Shown in pieces: positions 16,823-25,191 of a stretch of DNA of 47,394 nucleotides (within the stretch, counting starts at the first letter, position 1; each line of letters opens with the position of its first letter). The translations under genes and the position numbers were made by a program. The stretch comes from a virus, in IMG/VR virus record IMGVR_UViG_3300026484_000346, positions 1 to 47,394 of that record; one strand, written 5' to 3'. The notes under the pieces are model-generated. The model had not been told where the DNA came from, did not search any database, and was given only the letters and a program-made list of their open reading frames with translations.

Positions 16823-17160
16823 TGAAAATAGATGTATGTAATTTGGATAAATATCAAGGTAAAATAAAAACAGATTCTGGGTATATAGATTTTAATAATA
16901 TACCTACAAAATTTGAAAACTGCTATGAAATAGCCTTTAGTAATAACTCAATTTTAAGAGTTTCTTATAACCATTTGTTTGAAGACTTAAATGGTAATTG
17001 GTTGTTAGCTGAAGATATTGATTTCAATACGCCATTATTGACTGATGGAGGAATAGCTTATATAATTAATAGAAAATATATAGGTAAAAATGAAGTATAT
17101 GATTTAACAGTAAATTCTGTTAAACATCAATATTATTTGGATGGTTTTAGTTCTCATAAT
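15587..17160 (+). mobile_element. Split intein in PhoH Walker A, with embedded endonuclease
   Basis: Runs from Cys codon 15587 to Asn codon 17158-17160, followed by Ser+1 (TCA). Exteins rejoin as AKAG-SGKT, a perfect Walker A. Block A is in the first ORF. Block B (LRVSYNHLF), block F (YDLTVNSVKHQYYLDG) and block G (SSHN-S) are in the second. The break lies between A and B, so the N-fragment is short, unlike canonical split inteins that break after block B. Confidence 0.85.
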
Positions 17161-17781
17161 TCAGGTAAAACATTGTTGGCAATCTCAGCAGCATTTGAAC
17201 TTATTAAAAGAAAAGATTTCCAAAGAATAGTATATATTAGAAACTCTGTTGAATCACTTGCAAAAGGTGAAGATGTTGGGTATTTATCTGGAAATGATGA
17301 GAAATTTGCTGTCTTCAATCATCCTTTATTTGACACTTTAGGATATATAGCTTCAAATATGATTAATAAATCTAAAGAGAATAAACCTGGAAAAGGCAAG
17401 TTTATTACCGAAGAACTAATATCAGAAAAAGTCCAAAACCTAGTAGATAAATACCAAATTGAAACTATGTGGACTGGAGCACTTCGCGGAAGAACTATAT
17501 CAAATGCAGTAGTGATTATAGATGAAGCACAAAATATGAGCAACTCAACATTACAACTAACATTAACTAGAATAGACGCTTCATGCAAGGTAGTAGTTTT
17601 GGGTTCAAATAGACAAATTGATAATGCTTATATCACTAAACATACCAATGGATTATCCTCACTTTTAAATGCCACTAAACAAGAACATAAAGAAGTAAAT
17701 TTATTCGGTATAGAATTAACAAAAGTATTAAGAGGCCCAATAACTACTTTTGCTGAAAAGATTTTTAGTAAGTCTAATTAG
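16822..17781 (+). CDS. phoH: Intein C-fragment plus PhoH ATPase C-part
   Basis: 319 residues. Residues 1-113 form the intein C-fragment ending in SSHN. Residue 114 onward is the C-extein: SGKTLLAIS completes Walker A, IYIRNSVESL and MWTGALRGRTISNAVVIIDEAQNM (Walker B IIDEAQ) follow, and VVLGSNRQIDN is sensor-like. The start ATG overlaps the stop of the first ORF (TAATG), suggesting coupled translation at equal levels. The mature product would be a PIN-PhoH RNA-processing ATPase made by trans-splicing. Confidence 0.85.
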   Translation: MKIDVCNLDKYQGKIKTDSGYIDFNNIPTKFENCYEIAFSNNSILRVSYNHLFEDLNGNWLLAEDIDFNTPLLTDGGIAYIINRKYIGKNEVYDLTVNSVKHQYYLDGFSSHNSGKTLLAISAAFELIKRKDFQRIVYIRNSVESLAKGEDVGYLSGNDEKFAVFNHPLFDTLGYIASNMINKSKENKPGKGKFITEELISEKVQNLVDKYQIETMWTGALRGRTISNAVVIIDEAQNMSNSTLQLTLTRIDASCKVVVLGSNRQIDNAYITKHTNGLSSLLNATKQEHKEVNLFGIELTKVLRGPITTFAEKIFSKSN

Positions 17782-17884
17782 TTTTATATTTCTTTAAGCT
17801 TCTACTTCTCACCAACTCATTGAAATATATTTGGGTAAATCTTTTGCACTTAATAGTTTACCTTCATTATAAAAAAGAAATTTT

Positions 17885-18676
17885 TTAAAAATCTAAAGAA
17901 ACCTTTTCTTTCATAACTGACTTAGAGATTTCTTCTAAGTCTTTAACAGCAGAACAATGACCAAATTTTTGAAAATCACAATAATCGCACAGTGCACTGG
18001 TTTTTTCTGGATAAAATTTGTCATTTTCCACAGTCTTAGTTAAATTATAAAAATATTTAACATAATCTTTAAACTTATCACGGGTGTAAACTATTTCTTT
18101 TTCAGTTCCGTGTTCCACAAATACAAATTTAGAAATAAAAGTATCTATTTTAGGATACTTTAACATTAAAAAGATACTATACGCCATACTTTGAGTAATA
18201 CCGAAATCATCCTCATCTTTATGGCATTTACCTGATTTCCAATCAATGTTATGAACTATGCCACCTTCACTATATTGGAAATCTAATGCTCCACGAATCC
18301 AACATTCTTTATCCCAATAACCACATAAAACAACTTTGCCATCTTGTACTTTTATTCCAAACTTTTCTTCGTGGAGAGAAATTATATTTTTATCTTGTGC
18401 TTTACTTTTATATAATTTACCCAAATATGAAGATTCAAATTTTTTAATTATTTCTTTAGCTGTTTCTTTTCTCTCAGGAGTAAAGATATCGTTAGTTTTA
18501 AATTCTATTTCATAATTGTAGTTATTTTCTAAGATAGAATGTATGTAATTACCTTTGTACAAAGCTGGATTCATTGTAAAAGGTACTTTAATTTTATCTA
18601 TATACTTTAATTTAAATTGTTTAGGACAATGAGAATGACATCCTAATTTACTTACTGAATATGGTGAATACTTCAT
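17885..18676 (-). CDS. Cas4/RecB-like PD-(D/E)xK nuclease with Fe-S cysteines
   Basis: 263 residues. YSVSKLGCHSHCPKQFKLKY at the N-terminus and CDYCDFQKFGHC near the C-terminus place Cys as in iron-sulphur Cas4/AddB-type exonucleases. The catalytic order is visible: His in GNYIHSILE, Asp in RGALDFQ, NIDWKSGK (D-x-K) and QSMAY. Such enzymes trim DNA ends in recombination or host DNA degradation. Downstream (17790-17884) the minus strand shows another short frame, NEGKLLSAKDLPKYI, which may be a frameshifted extension or a small relic. An early promoter precedes the gene. Confidence 0.75.
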   Translation of the reverse strand: MKYSPYSVSKLGCHSHCPKQFKLKYIDKIKVPFTMNPALYKGNYIHSILENNYNYEIEFKTNDIFTPERKETAKEIIKKFESSYLGKLYKSKAQDKNIISLHEEKFGIKVQDGKVVLCGYWDKECWIRGALDFQYSEGGIVHNIDWKSGKCHKDEDDFGITQSMAYSIFLMLKYPKIDTFISKFVFVEHGTEKEIVYTRDKFKDYVKYFYNLTKTVENDKFYPEKTSALCDYCDFQKFGHCSAVKDLEEISKSVMKEKVSLDF

Positions 18677-18704
18677 ATTTCTTCCTTTTAAGAGTTGTTC
18701 TATT

Positions 18705-18745
18705 TGTAAATATATTATAACATAACAACCTTAGGATAAAATTAA
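18705..18745 (-). promoter_or_regulatory. Early-type promoter
   Basis: Minus strand: CCTAAGGTTGTTATGTTATAAT, about 35 bases upstream of the nuclease start. It has the TAAGGT and TTATAAT elements of the common early promoter. Confidence 0.65.
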
Positions 18746-19027
18746 TTATAGCAATAATTCTGGATGTTCTTCATCTATCATTTTGAAAACTTTCATAACT
18801 TCTTCAGGAGTTGTTCCCCAAGTTTTCAAAAAGGCTACCAGTAAATTATAATTGCGCTCTATTAATACTATTCGGCTCTTATTAAATTTGGATTTTCCTC
18901 TTCTGATAACTTTATCTATTTCAGGAATTTTAAACTTATAAAACTTGGGGGTCACATCTAGTATTTCTACTTCTCTTATATCAAATAAGGTTGAAACTTG
19001 GACAAATGCTTTATCTCCTATTTTCAC
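18746..19027 (-). CDS. Unknown protein, 93 residues
   Basis: The beta-rich first half (MKIGDKAFVQVSTLFDIREV) looks like a small barrel; the second half is helical (TTPEEVMKVFKMIDEEHP). It abuts the GapR-like gene upstream in the same direction. No family recognised. Confidence 0.6.
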   Translation of the reverse strand: MKIGDKAFVQVSTLFDIREVEILDVTPKFYKFKIPEIDKVIRRGKSKFNKSRIVLIERNYNLLVAFLKTWGTTPEEVMKVFKMIDEEHPELLL

Positions 19028-19462
19028 TTAGTCTGCTTTTTTAATTAACAGAGCAATCTCTGTTCTGATATCAACATCTGCACTTAAAACAGTTTGAATC
19101 ATTTCAATTTCAGTAGCGTCTAAATCATTAAGTTTTGCCGCCATTTTAATATTTCTAATTGCTTTATTAACCTTCCCAACAGAAACGCCATCATCCTTGT
19201 ATTCCTTTTTAATAGCAGCCATATCATCTTTTATAGCTTTGACTTCCATTTCTAATGCTATAATTCTTCTAGCATATTCTAATGTTAATTTAGTTTCTTC
19301 TGCGTCTCTATTAATAAGGAACTCTTCTTGCACATCTACCATTTGCTTCTGGCTAACTATTGCTTCAGTTTTTACGGATGTATTTTCTGTTTCCTGTACT
19401 GTTTTTACCTTTTTGATAACACCCGTATCAATATCATTTAATATTACATCTAATTCTTCCAT
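19028..19462 (-). CDS. GapR/DUF2312-like coiled-coil protein
   Basis: 144 residues. Residues about 60-115 (YARRIIALEMEVKAIKDDMA...KEYKDDGVSVGKVNKAIRNI) resemble the R(I/L)..LE.E...I..DI......G.D...LRK.I pattern of GapR, a nucleoid protein that clamps overtwisted DNA. The N-terminal 55 residues are an unrelated acidic extension. If correct it could act on phage DNA during replication. The match is by pattern only. Confidence 0.5.
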   Translation of the reverse strand: MEELDVILNDIDTGVIKKVKTVQETENTSVKTEAIVSQKQMVDVQEEFLINRDAEETKLTLEYARRIIALEMEVKAIKDDMAAIKKEYKDDGVSVGKVNKAIRNIKMAAKLNDLDATEIEMIQTVLSADVDIRTEIALLIKKAD

Positions 19463-19899
19463 AATTTTGCCCCCAATGCGTTTTTAAAGTTTGTAAAATT
19501 TTCTCTATCTTTAAAGTTAAAGAAAACAAAGTCCGATGTTAATTTGTTATAGTCCTTCGGATGCGTAACATTGTAATTAAGATTAAAGATAACTCTATTT
19601 TTATAGTCGTCTATACCTATGCTTGATATACAAGTTGTATTAATATACCGTTGCCCATCTTCTACTGGTTGAATCCAGTCTTCTATTAAAAGAATAATTT
19701 TACTTTTAATACATTCTAAGTCATTATCAGAATTAAAACTCCAATAAACATAATCAGGTGTAAATTTGTTATCAAATATTTTAACACTATAATTCATATT
19801 AAAAATTACTTTACCTTGCCCATCTTTATTATCTATATAAATATTTGACACATTTTCTAAATTTACTATTTTCTCCTGTTTAAAACTTATAAACTTCAT
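19450..19899 (-). CDS. Unknown protein with internal duplication
   Basis: 149 residues. Two halves repeat the same layout: a strand with V(S/T)..IYIDNKDGQGKVIFNMNY followed by an FVYWSF-like strand, then ISSIGIDDYKNRVIFNLNY followed by DFVFFNFK. This suggests a two-lobed beta domain. It overlaps the next gene start by 13 bases. No family recognised. Confidence 0.6.
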   Translation of the reverse strand: MKFISFKQEKIVNLENVSNIYIDNKDGQGKVIFNMNYSVKIFDNKFTPDYVYWSFNSDNDLECIKSKIILLIEDWIQPVEDGQRYINTTCISSIGIDDYKNRVIFNLNYNVTHPKDYNKLTSDFVFFNFKDRENFTNFKNALGAKLWKN

Positions 19900-20355
19900 T
19901 TATTTCCCTTCTGGTTTATTTTTATTACTTTTCTTGAATTTTTTGCAGGCTTTTCTCATAGCCTTGCCGGCATTAGGATGTTGTTTTGTTATGATTGGCT
20001 CAAGTTTTACCATTATTTCTTGGAAAAAAGGTAAAAAGATTTCATCACCGATTCTTTCATCCATTTCTTGTAACTTTTTCAATGTAGTTATAATTGTTCG
20101 TTTTTGTTTTTTATAATCAAAGTTTATTATCTCATCTTGAACTTGATTATTTATTGTGATTCTTTGCAATTCGGAAATACTTTCAATTGCTTTACTATTA
20201 TTAAAAGCTTCCAACATTTTAAATACCAAATCTAGTTGAATTCTAAATTTGTCAATTGCATTTTTTAACTCCCGAACTTCCATATCCCCGTTCTCAACTT
20301 CTTTCAACATTTCCTCAAGGGCACTTGCAATCTCTTGTATTTTTTCTGTGTTCAT
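19900..20355 (-). CDS. Coiled-coil protein, unknown
   Basis: 151 residues, nearly all helical with heptad patterns, and a basic Lys-rich C-terminus (KACKKFKKSNKNKPEGK). It heads the run of genes read leftward from about 20.4 kb. A sequence resembling a -10 box (GTATAATG on the minus strand) lies at about 20415. Confidence 0.6.
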   Translation of the reverse strand: MNTEKIQEIASALEEMLKEVENGDMEVRELKNAIDKFRIQLDLVFKMLEAFNNSKAIESISELQRITINNQVQDEIINFDYKKQKRTIITTLKKLQEMDERIGDEIFLPFFQEIMVKLEPIITKQHPNAGKAMRKACKKFKKSNKNKPEGK

Positions 20356-20444
20356 ACCGTTCCTTTCCCTAAATTTAGTTAGCTAGTTTTTGGACAATCT
20401 CGGTCTTTGATGTTTTCTACATTATATACTATATCTACTTAACT

Positions 20445-20819
20445 TCATGACCATTCGTCTATAAGTGAAAATAAACTGAGGTAGTCTAATGAGTATCTTT
20501 TTGCTTTAAAATAAACATTTACACTACAATAAACTTTATTATCACATTCAACGTCAATCTTTCCATTTATATAAAGACTAGGCACACCTTCAAACTGGTC
20601 CAATTTATCCTTGTGCTTATCTTCTATTTCCCATAATTCACCTCGAACTATCATCCCAAATCCGGGATTATTTTGTAAATATGGGAATGGATCATTTAAT
20701 TTAAACATTGGATATTTCAATATAGTTTTAACTGGAGAAATAAACTCAGCATCTACTTGTTCTAAAATATGATGATTGTTCATATCTTTTTTTAAAGTTC
20801 CGTATATAAAAACTAACAT
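20445..20819 (-). CDS. Gamma-glutamylcyclotransferase-like (AIG2-like) protein
   Basis: 124 residues. LVFIYGTLKKDMNNHH at the N-terminus is the family's substrate loop, and GELWEIEDKHKDKLDQFEGV contains the candidate catalytic Glu in FEG. Family members release 5-oxoproline from gamma-glutamyl compounds. In T4-like phages homologues are usually unstudied. Length and motif order are complete. Confidence 0.75.
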   Translation of the reverse strand: MLVFIYGTLKKDMNNHHILEQVDAEFISPVKTILKYPMFKLNDPFPYLQNNPGFGMIVRGELWEIEDKHKDKLDQFEGVPSLYINGKIDVECDNKVYCSVNVYFKAKRYSLDYLSLFSLIDEWS

Positions 20820-20952
20820 AATTTTAATCCTTCCTTTCTCAAATAATTTGATAATTCATAATAATTGTAACCTACTTTTTACTAAAATGCATTACTAAAA
20901 CATTATATCTGTCTTTGGAATATCTCATAACCTTGATTTGGTCTTTGATTAA

Positions 20953-21075
20953 TCAAATTTGTAATTTTTCTAATTTTAGAATTTCTTGCAAAACATTTGT
21001 TTCATTTTTGTAAAACTCATCGTATAACATATTTCCCATTTTAGAGTGTAGTTGTGCTAATCCTGATATTATCAT
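20953..21075 (-). CDS. Possible small protein, 40 residues
   Basis: ATG 21075 to TGA 20953; begins MIISGLAQLHSKMGNMLYDE, helical. AAAGG lies 12 bases upstream. The frame is open upstream to a GTG inside the end of the neighbouring gene. Plausible but weakly supported. Confidence 0.35.
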   Translation of the reverse strand: MIISGLAQLHSKMGNMLYDEFYKNETNVLQEILKLEKLQI

Positions 21076-21091
21076 TTCTTGTTCTGTCCTT

Positions 21092-21625
21092 TTATCTATA
21101 ACTTGCACCGCTTTCTAGTTTTTGATAATCACTTAGTAATCTATCTGTAATTCTGTCATATAGGGTGTTAATTTTATTAATTAATTTTTTCATAGCGTTA
21201 CAAATAAAGTCATTAACTACATATCCAAGTAAACTAAAAGGCCATAAAAGAATCCAATATGCGATAGTATCATAATCTTTTCTATAGTTAATTTCTCTTT
21301 TTACTTCATCTTTTGGGCTATTGTAAAGTTTACCTTTTTCTATTTCATTTTGGACTATTAATTTCCATTTAAATAAACTCCATCCGATTCCTATGATTAT
21401 AAAAACTACCCCGTAATATAATAATCCCGTTAAAGTCATAGTAGCCCATATTGAACCCATACCACTCCAATTAACAAAAGTTAAAATACTAATTCCAATA
21501 ACAAAACCTAAAGCACTCTCTTTATATAATGAGGCACCAATTTCAAATACTAAAATACTAAATAGCACAAGTTCCCACCAAATTAATCCAGTGAGAAATG
21601 CCATTCCTACTTCTATCCCAAACAT
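21092..21625 (-). CDS. Multi-pass membrane protein
   Basis: 177 residues with about four hydrophobic segments (7-30, 38-55, 60-83 and 118-135) and a charged C-terminal helix. The gene start is overlapped by the small Cys-rich gene upstream. No recognised family; probably an early inner-membrane protein. Confidence 0.6.
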   Translation of the reverse strand: MFGIEVGMAFLTGLIWWELVLFSILVFEIGASLYKESALGFVIGISILTFVNWSGMGSIWATMTLTGLLYYGVVFIIIGIGWSLFKWKLIVQNEIEKGKLYNSPKDEVKREINYRKDYDTIAYWILLWPFSLLGYVVNDFICNAMKKLINKINTLYDRITDRLLSDYQKLESGASYR

Positions 21626-21759
21626 TTATTTTTCCTTTTTTTTATAAACTTCTTTAAAGTTCCGCATTTTGGACTTCTATACCTACAACCCATTAGTGCA
21701 CTTTGAATACTTTCTGCTTTTGCACCGCATTTAAATTTACTATCGATATATTTTCCCAT
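21613..21759 (-). CDS. Small Cys-rich basic protein, 48 residues
   Basis: ATG 21759 overlaps the upstream stop (TAATG). It begins MGKYIDSKFKCGAKAESIQS; four Cys in total and a KKFIKKRKNK tail suggest a metal-binding peptide. It ends 13 bases inside the next gene. Confidence 0.5.
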   Translation of the reverse strand: MGKYIDSKFKCGAKAESIQSALMGCRYRSPKCGTLKKFIKKRKNKCLG

Positions 21760-22286
21760 TATAATACTTCACATTTTAAATCTAATTCGCAATAAAATAT
21801 TTCTGAATTTTCATAAACTCTTGAATAATAAAAATCTGAACCACCCATTAAGTCGTGATTTTCTTCCATAACATATTCAGCCCAACCTTCACCAAGGTCT
21901 TTATTTTCTTCTATATAATCATTTAGCCAATCAGCCCATTTATTAGCTTTAAAACCTTGCTCATTTTTATACGCTCGAATTACTTTATCTCGCAAATCTG
22001 TTAGTTTTAATCCTGGAATTTTAAGTGCACCAAATATAGCTGGATTTTCAATTAAATAAGCAACAATAACACCTCTTGCTTGTGTATAATCATCTTTCAT
22101 TAAATTTCCAATTCCTTTTTCACCATTACAAGAACTTATGAAAATTGCTTTACACATTTTTTGAATTTCTAATGCCTGTTCTTTACTTTGATAAGTTTTT
22201 CTTTTTGTTTGATAATTGTCTCCATCATTTTCCCAAGATGTTACAGATAGTGTGTAACCTTTTTCCATTATTACTTTAGTTTGCAT
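21759..22286 (-). CDS. Unknown protein, 175 residues
   Basis: Acidic soluble protein with DGDNYQTKRKTYQSKEQALE near the start and a Trp/Tyr-rich C-terminus (DFYYSRVYENSEIFYCEL). No family recognised. It belongs to the operon downstream of the RNA ligase. Confidence 0.6.
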   Translation of the reverse strand: MQTKVIMEKGYTLSVTSWENDGDNYQTKRKTYQSKEQALEIQKMCKAIFISSCNGEKGIGNLMKDDYTQARGVIVAYLIENPAIFGALKIPGLKLTDLRDKVIRAYKNEQGFKANKWADWLNDYIEENKDLGEGWAEYVMEENHDLMGGSDFYYSRVYENSEIFYCELDLKCEVL

Positions 22287-22295
22287 CTTTCTTTC

Positions 22296-22430
22296 CTATA
22301 TCATTTCCCCAAATTGTTCTTTATGATTTTCACCATTTACATAGAACATACTATTTTTTTCCATATTTTCCATAACCCATTCAAATGCTTCAGGACAGTA
22401 TTCCTTAGTATGGGTTATGAACTTTTCCAT
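22296..22430 (-). CDS. Small acidic protein, 44 residues
   Basis: The start is taken at ATG 22430 (MEKFITHTKEYCPEAFEWVM), overlapping the RNA ligase stop; the frame is also open upstream to 22478. Not recognised. Confidence 0.45.
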   Translation of the reverse strand: MEKFITHTKEYCPEAFEWVMENMEKNSMFYVNGENHKEQFGEMI

Positions 22431-22431
22431 T

Positions 22432-23454
22432 TTACATTTGCTCTTCATTAAGTCTATTAATGAAATAATCTTTTGCAACTTTACTAATCATTCCGTTAAT
22501 TTGTTTGGGTTCTAAACCTTTTTCCATTAATTCGTCAGTATGTTCTTTGATAACATCTCTATGAATTAATCTTAAGTAAGTACCCATATCTTTCATTGAC
22601 ATTTTCATAACATCACCATTGTATTCAGAATTTTTTACTTCACTAAACATTTGGTCTAATCTAAATGTCTGACAAGCAACATTATTAACAAAATCAATCT
22701 TAATTTTTTCTTTTGCTTCATCTACGGGTTTTAACACTTTTACTTTAGATTTCCCCGCATGCTTTTCCCCTTTTGTTTTCCAAATAAATCTATTTTCATC
22801 TAAAACAAAAGTCCATACGAAACCCTCACCTATATTATCTGGTACATTAAATGCTTTAGCAATTCCTGAATTATTTTCAACATCTTCTGTTAATTTAATC
22901 ATTTTATTAATTGCCATTTGTGGTTCATTAAAATCAATTTCTAATTCCACGGAAGGAAACTTTGTTACATTAAAAATATTTTTTTCTTCATTACAAATAC
23001 CATTAGTTTCTAACCATCTTGCGGCGACTTCTCTACCATTATCTTCTGTTTGTGGTTCAATAGGAGAAACTTTAAAATATTTAAAAATAACTGCCATTTT
23101 GTCTAAACCAGAAACACAAGCATTTTTCTGAATATTACCCCCACACCATTCAAAATAAACTGTAATAATTTCTTTATCTAAATCAATATTATGTTCGTCT
23201 GATAAACTAGAAATAATTTCCATCCATTCTTTTTCATTAGCCATTGCTGCAAATGCACAAGCAGCATTATCTTTTTCTGGTGTAATAATATTTTTTCTGC
23301 TTTGGACCCAAAAACCATCAGGTTCTGAAAAACACACAGAGCCGTTGCTATTATGCACAAGAATATTATTAACATAAAAGTTATGATTATCCTCTATTTC
23401 TAAATCCCAATATTCATTTTGATTTTCTATTTCTTCTATTCTCAATAATTTCAT
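22432..23454 (-). CDS. RNA ligase C-part preceded by intein C-fragment
   Basis: The start is set at ATG 23454 (MKLLRIEEIENQ), which overlaps the endonuclease stop as ATGA and has AAGGAAAG upstream, not at the longer in-frame ATG 23490. Residues 1-35 are the intein C-fragment with block F (YWDLEIEDNHNFYV) and the end LVHN. Residue 36 onward is C-extein SNGSVCFSEPD, continuing an Rnl2-type RNA ligase with VYFEWCGGN (motif III region), EGFVWTF (motif IV) and KSKVKV (motif V). With the N-part at 24434-24883 it gives a ligase of about 360 residues. Confidence 0.8.
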   Translation of the reverse strand: MKLLRIEEIENQNEYWDLEIEDNHNFYVNNILVHNSNGSVCFSEPDGFWVQSRKNIITPEKDNAACAFAAMANEKEWMEIISSLSDEHNIDLDKEIITVYFEWCGGNIQKNACVSGLDKMAVIFKYFKVSPIEPQTEDNGREVAARWLETNGICNEEKNIFNVTKFPSVELEIDFNEPQMAINKMIKLTEDVENNSGIAKAFNVPDNIGEGFVWTFVLDENRFIWKTKGEKHAGKSKVKVLKPVDEAKEKIKIDFVNNVACQTFRLDQMFSEVKNSEYNGDVMKMSMKDMGTYLRLIHRDVIKEHTDELMEKGLEPKQINGMISKVAKDYFINRLNEEQM

Positions 23455-24380
23455 TTCTTTCCTTTTCTCGAAATTGTTCCATATTCCCATCCGTTGGATA
23501 GATATTCATCCACTTCTGATAATTTAACATATTTATTTTTGTCCAATCTAATATTTTTCATCATCTTAGATTTCCCACTCTCTCCTACTTCCCACCATTT
23601 GGGTAAATCCCAATCTTTATTCTTAAAAGTTTCAAACTTATCTAAAACATTTTTCCTATTATTATTCCATTCGTTTTCCCAAATAACAATAACTTGCCAG
23701 CCAAAGCCTCTCAGCCTGAAATTTTTTGCCCTGTCTTTTTTCCATTTCTCCTCCGCTGTCATTTTAATCATCTCAATATAATCAGTTGGTTTATATATTC
23801 TAGGGTTGGCATGAAATAAATCTCCATTATATTCAATTATAATTTTCTTTTCATAATTAACTATATCACACATCATACCTTCAACAAATTGTTCTACTAA
23901 AAAACCATCTACAGCTAGTATATTTCCTATTTCTTGTTGTGCTTTAGATATATAACCTATTGTTGAATTTTTGAAAATTTTCTTATAATGTTCCTCTTTC
24001 AGTGTAGGATTATCATTTAACATTTTATGAAAATTCTTAGATGCATTTTGTCTCTGCTTCTTAAAAATATTATATTCTTCATCTGTCATGGCATCTACTC
24101 TTTCCCGACTAAAATGACCTTTATTGTATTTAAGTGTCCCATCCTCATTATATGTTCCCTTTATTCCTGCTCTTGAGGCCATAAATGGTCTTGAGCATTT
24201 ACCACAATATTCCTTATCTATTAAATCTATCCTCCTTTCAAAGACTATGCTCTTATCTTCAAATACTTTATTGCATTTATCACATTTTACCTCGTAAATG
24301 GGCTTTGCTAATTTACAACTATTATGTAATTTGCCTTTTTTTGTGAACTTTAATTTACTATGAGAATGTTTTAATATCAT
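23451..24380 (-). CDS. Free-standing VSR-fold homing endonuclease between intein halves
   Basis: 309 residues. A zinc-finger-like CDKCNKVF...CGKC region (about 32-60) is followed by the endonuclease core KKIIIEYNGDLFHANP near 174-189 and FGWQVIVIWENEW near 226-238, as in the I-Bth0305I-type (EDxHD) family reported inside genes broken by split inteins. A C-terminal WEVGESGKSKMM and SRKGKK tail may bind DNA. A late octamer and AAAGGAG precede the ATG inside a hairpin (see regulatory entry). Confidence 0.8.
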   Translation of the reverse strand: MILKHSHSKLKFTKKGKLHNSCKLAKPIYEVKCDKCNKVFEDKSIVFERRIDLIDKEYCGKCSRPFMASRAGIKGTYNEDGTLKYNKGHFSRERVDAMTDEEYNIFKKQRQNASKNFHKMLNDNPTLKEEHYKKIFKNSTIGYISKAQQEIGNILAVDGFLVEQFVEGMMCDIVNYEKKIIIEYNGDLFHANPRIYKPTDYIEMIKMTAEEKWKKDRAKNFRLRGFGWQVIVIWENEWNNNRKNVLDKFETFKNKDWDLPKWWEVGESGKSKMMKNIRLDKNKYVKLSEVDEYLSNGWEYGTISRKGKK

Positions 24381-24384
24381 AATA

Positions 24385-24415
24385 ACTCCTTTTATATTAT
24401 TTATAAAAGGTTAAA
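24385..24415 (-). promoter_or_regulatory. Late promoter inside a ribosome-site-masking hairpin
   Basis: Minus strand: CCTTTTATAAATAATATAAA followed by AGGAG. CCTTTTAT pairs with ATAAAAGG and hides the ribosome site in long transcripts. TATAAATA lies in the left arm, so a late transcript would start past it and expose the site. This resembles the known control of I-TevI in the T4 td intron. Confidence 0.5.
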
Positions 24416-24433
24416 AAGTATATATGGTACTAA

Positions 24434-24883
24434 TTAAGTAGTTTGAAAAATATCTTCTGAGGTTAAATATTGAGCCTCCACATATCCTCTATTATCCGTC
24501 CAGATCTTGTGGTCTTTTGTACATATAATTTCAGTCTTATCAAAAATCAATTTTAACCATCCTTTGTTGAGTTTTTGGTTAATACTTTTAATAACCTTCT
24601 TTGCTTCTTGTTTTTTTGTTTTGTGATTATACGAAAGTATATATGAGCCTTCAGTAATTTGACTAATTGGTATTTGTTCCCCATTTGCCAATGTTACTAA
24701 GCTATTTTTTTCAAAACAACCATGAATTTTTTCTGTTGCTTGTACTTTAATTGTAGGCATTTTTCTATCAGTATAAACAGCATTACCATCTTCATCTAAA
24801 CCATCATATCTAATTTGATATTGTAAATTTTTAACAACTTCTCTAAATTGGGGGATTGAACCCATACTTATAAATCTTTTCAT
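24434..24883 (-). CDS. RNA ligase N-part fused to intein N-fragment
   Basis: 149 residues. Residues 1-55 are the N-extein ending in VQATEKIHG, with Lys52 the predicted AMP-accepting lysine of ligase motif I. Cys56 starts a canonical intein N-fragment of 94 residues with block A (CFEKNSLVTLANGEQIP) and block B (IICTKDHKIWT), then stops. Splicing to the C-part would restore EKIHG-SNGS, matching EKIHGTN of T4 Rnl2. Preceded by an early promoter, so the ligase is probably made early for RNA repair. Confidence 0.82.
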   Translation of the reverse strand: MKRFISMGSIPQFREVVKNLQYQIRYDGLDEDGNAVYTDRKMPTIKVQATEKIHGCFEKNSLVTLANGEQIPISQITEGSYILSYNHKTKKQEAKKVIKSINQKLNKGWLKLIFDKTEIICTKDHKIWTDNRGYVEAQYLTSEDIFQTT

Positions 24884-24899
24884 CTTTTTCCTTTATTTG

Positions 24900-24945
24900 T
24901 TTTTATTAATATAATTATAACAGGTTAATATTAAACTAAGTTTAA
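24900..24945 (-). promoter_or_regulatory. Early-type promoter
   Basis: Minus strand: TTTAATATTAACCTGTTATA then ATTATATTAA; same subtype as at 10660 and 43875. Confidence 0.6.
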
Positions 24946-24978
24946 ATTTTTTAAATATCTACATAAATTTTACTTTTC

Positions 24979-25182
24979 CTACATTCCAAAATATCCAATT
25001 GCTAAAGAAACTAATCCCAAACCAATCCATAATAACCAAAATCTAAAAGCTGTCCAAGCAGCAAGTGCAAATGCCATTCCTGTTCCACCCCATAAATATA
25101 AACCGTATCCGATTCCACCAATATTAGCTATTGCTAACATAATAATTCCTAATATAAAAAATATTCCCATTGCTTTAAACAT
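24979..25182 (-). CDS. Small hydrophobic membrane protein
   Basis: 67 residues, nearly all hydrophobic with Gly-rich turns; two membrane segments (about 3-30 and 35-64). Not recognised. Holin-like size, but no lysis neighbours. Confidence 0.55.
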   Translation of the reverse strand: MFKAMGIFFILGIIMLAIANIGGIGYGLYLWGGTGMAFALAAWTAFRFWLLWIGLGLVSLAIGYFGM

Positions 25183-25191
25183 TTGTTCCTC

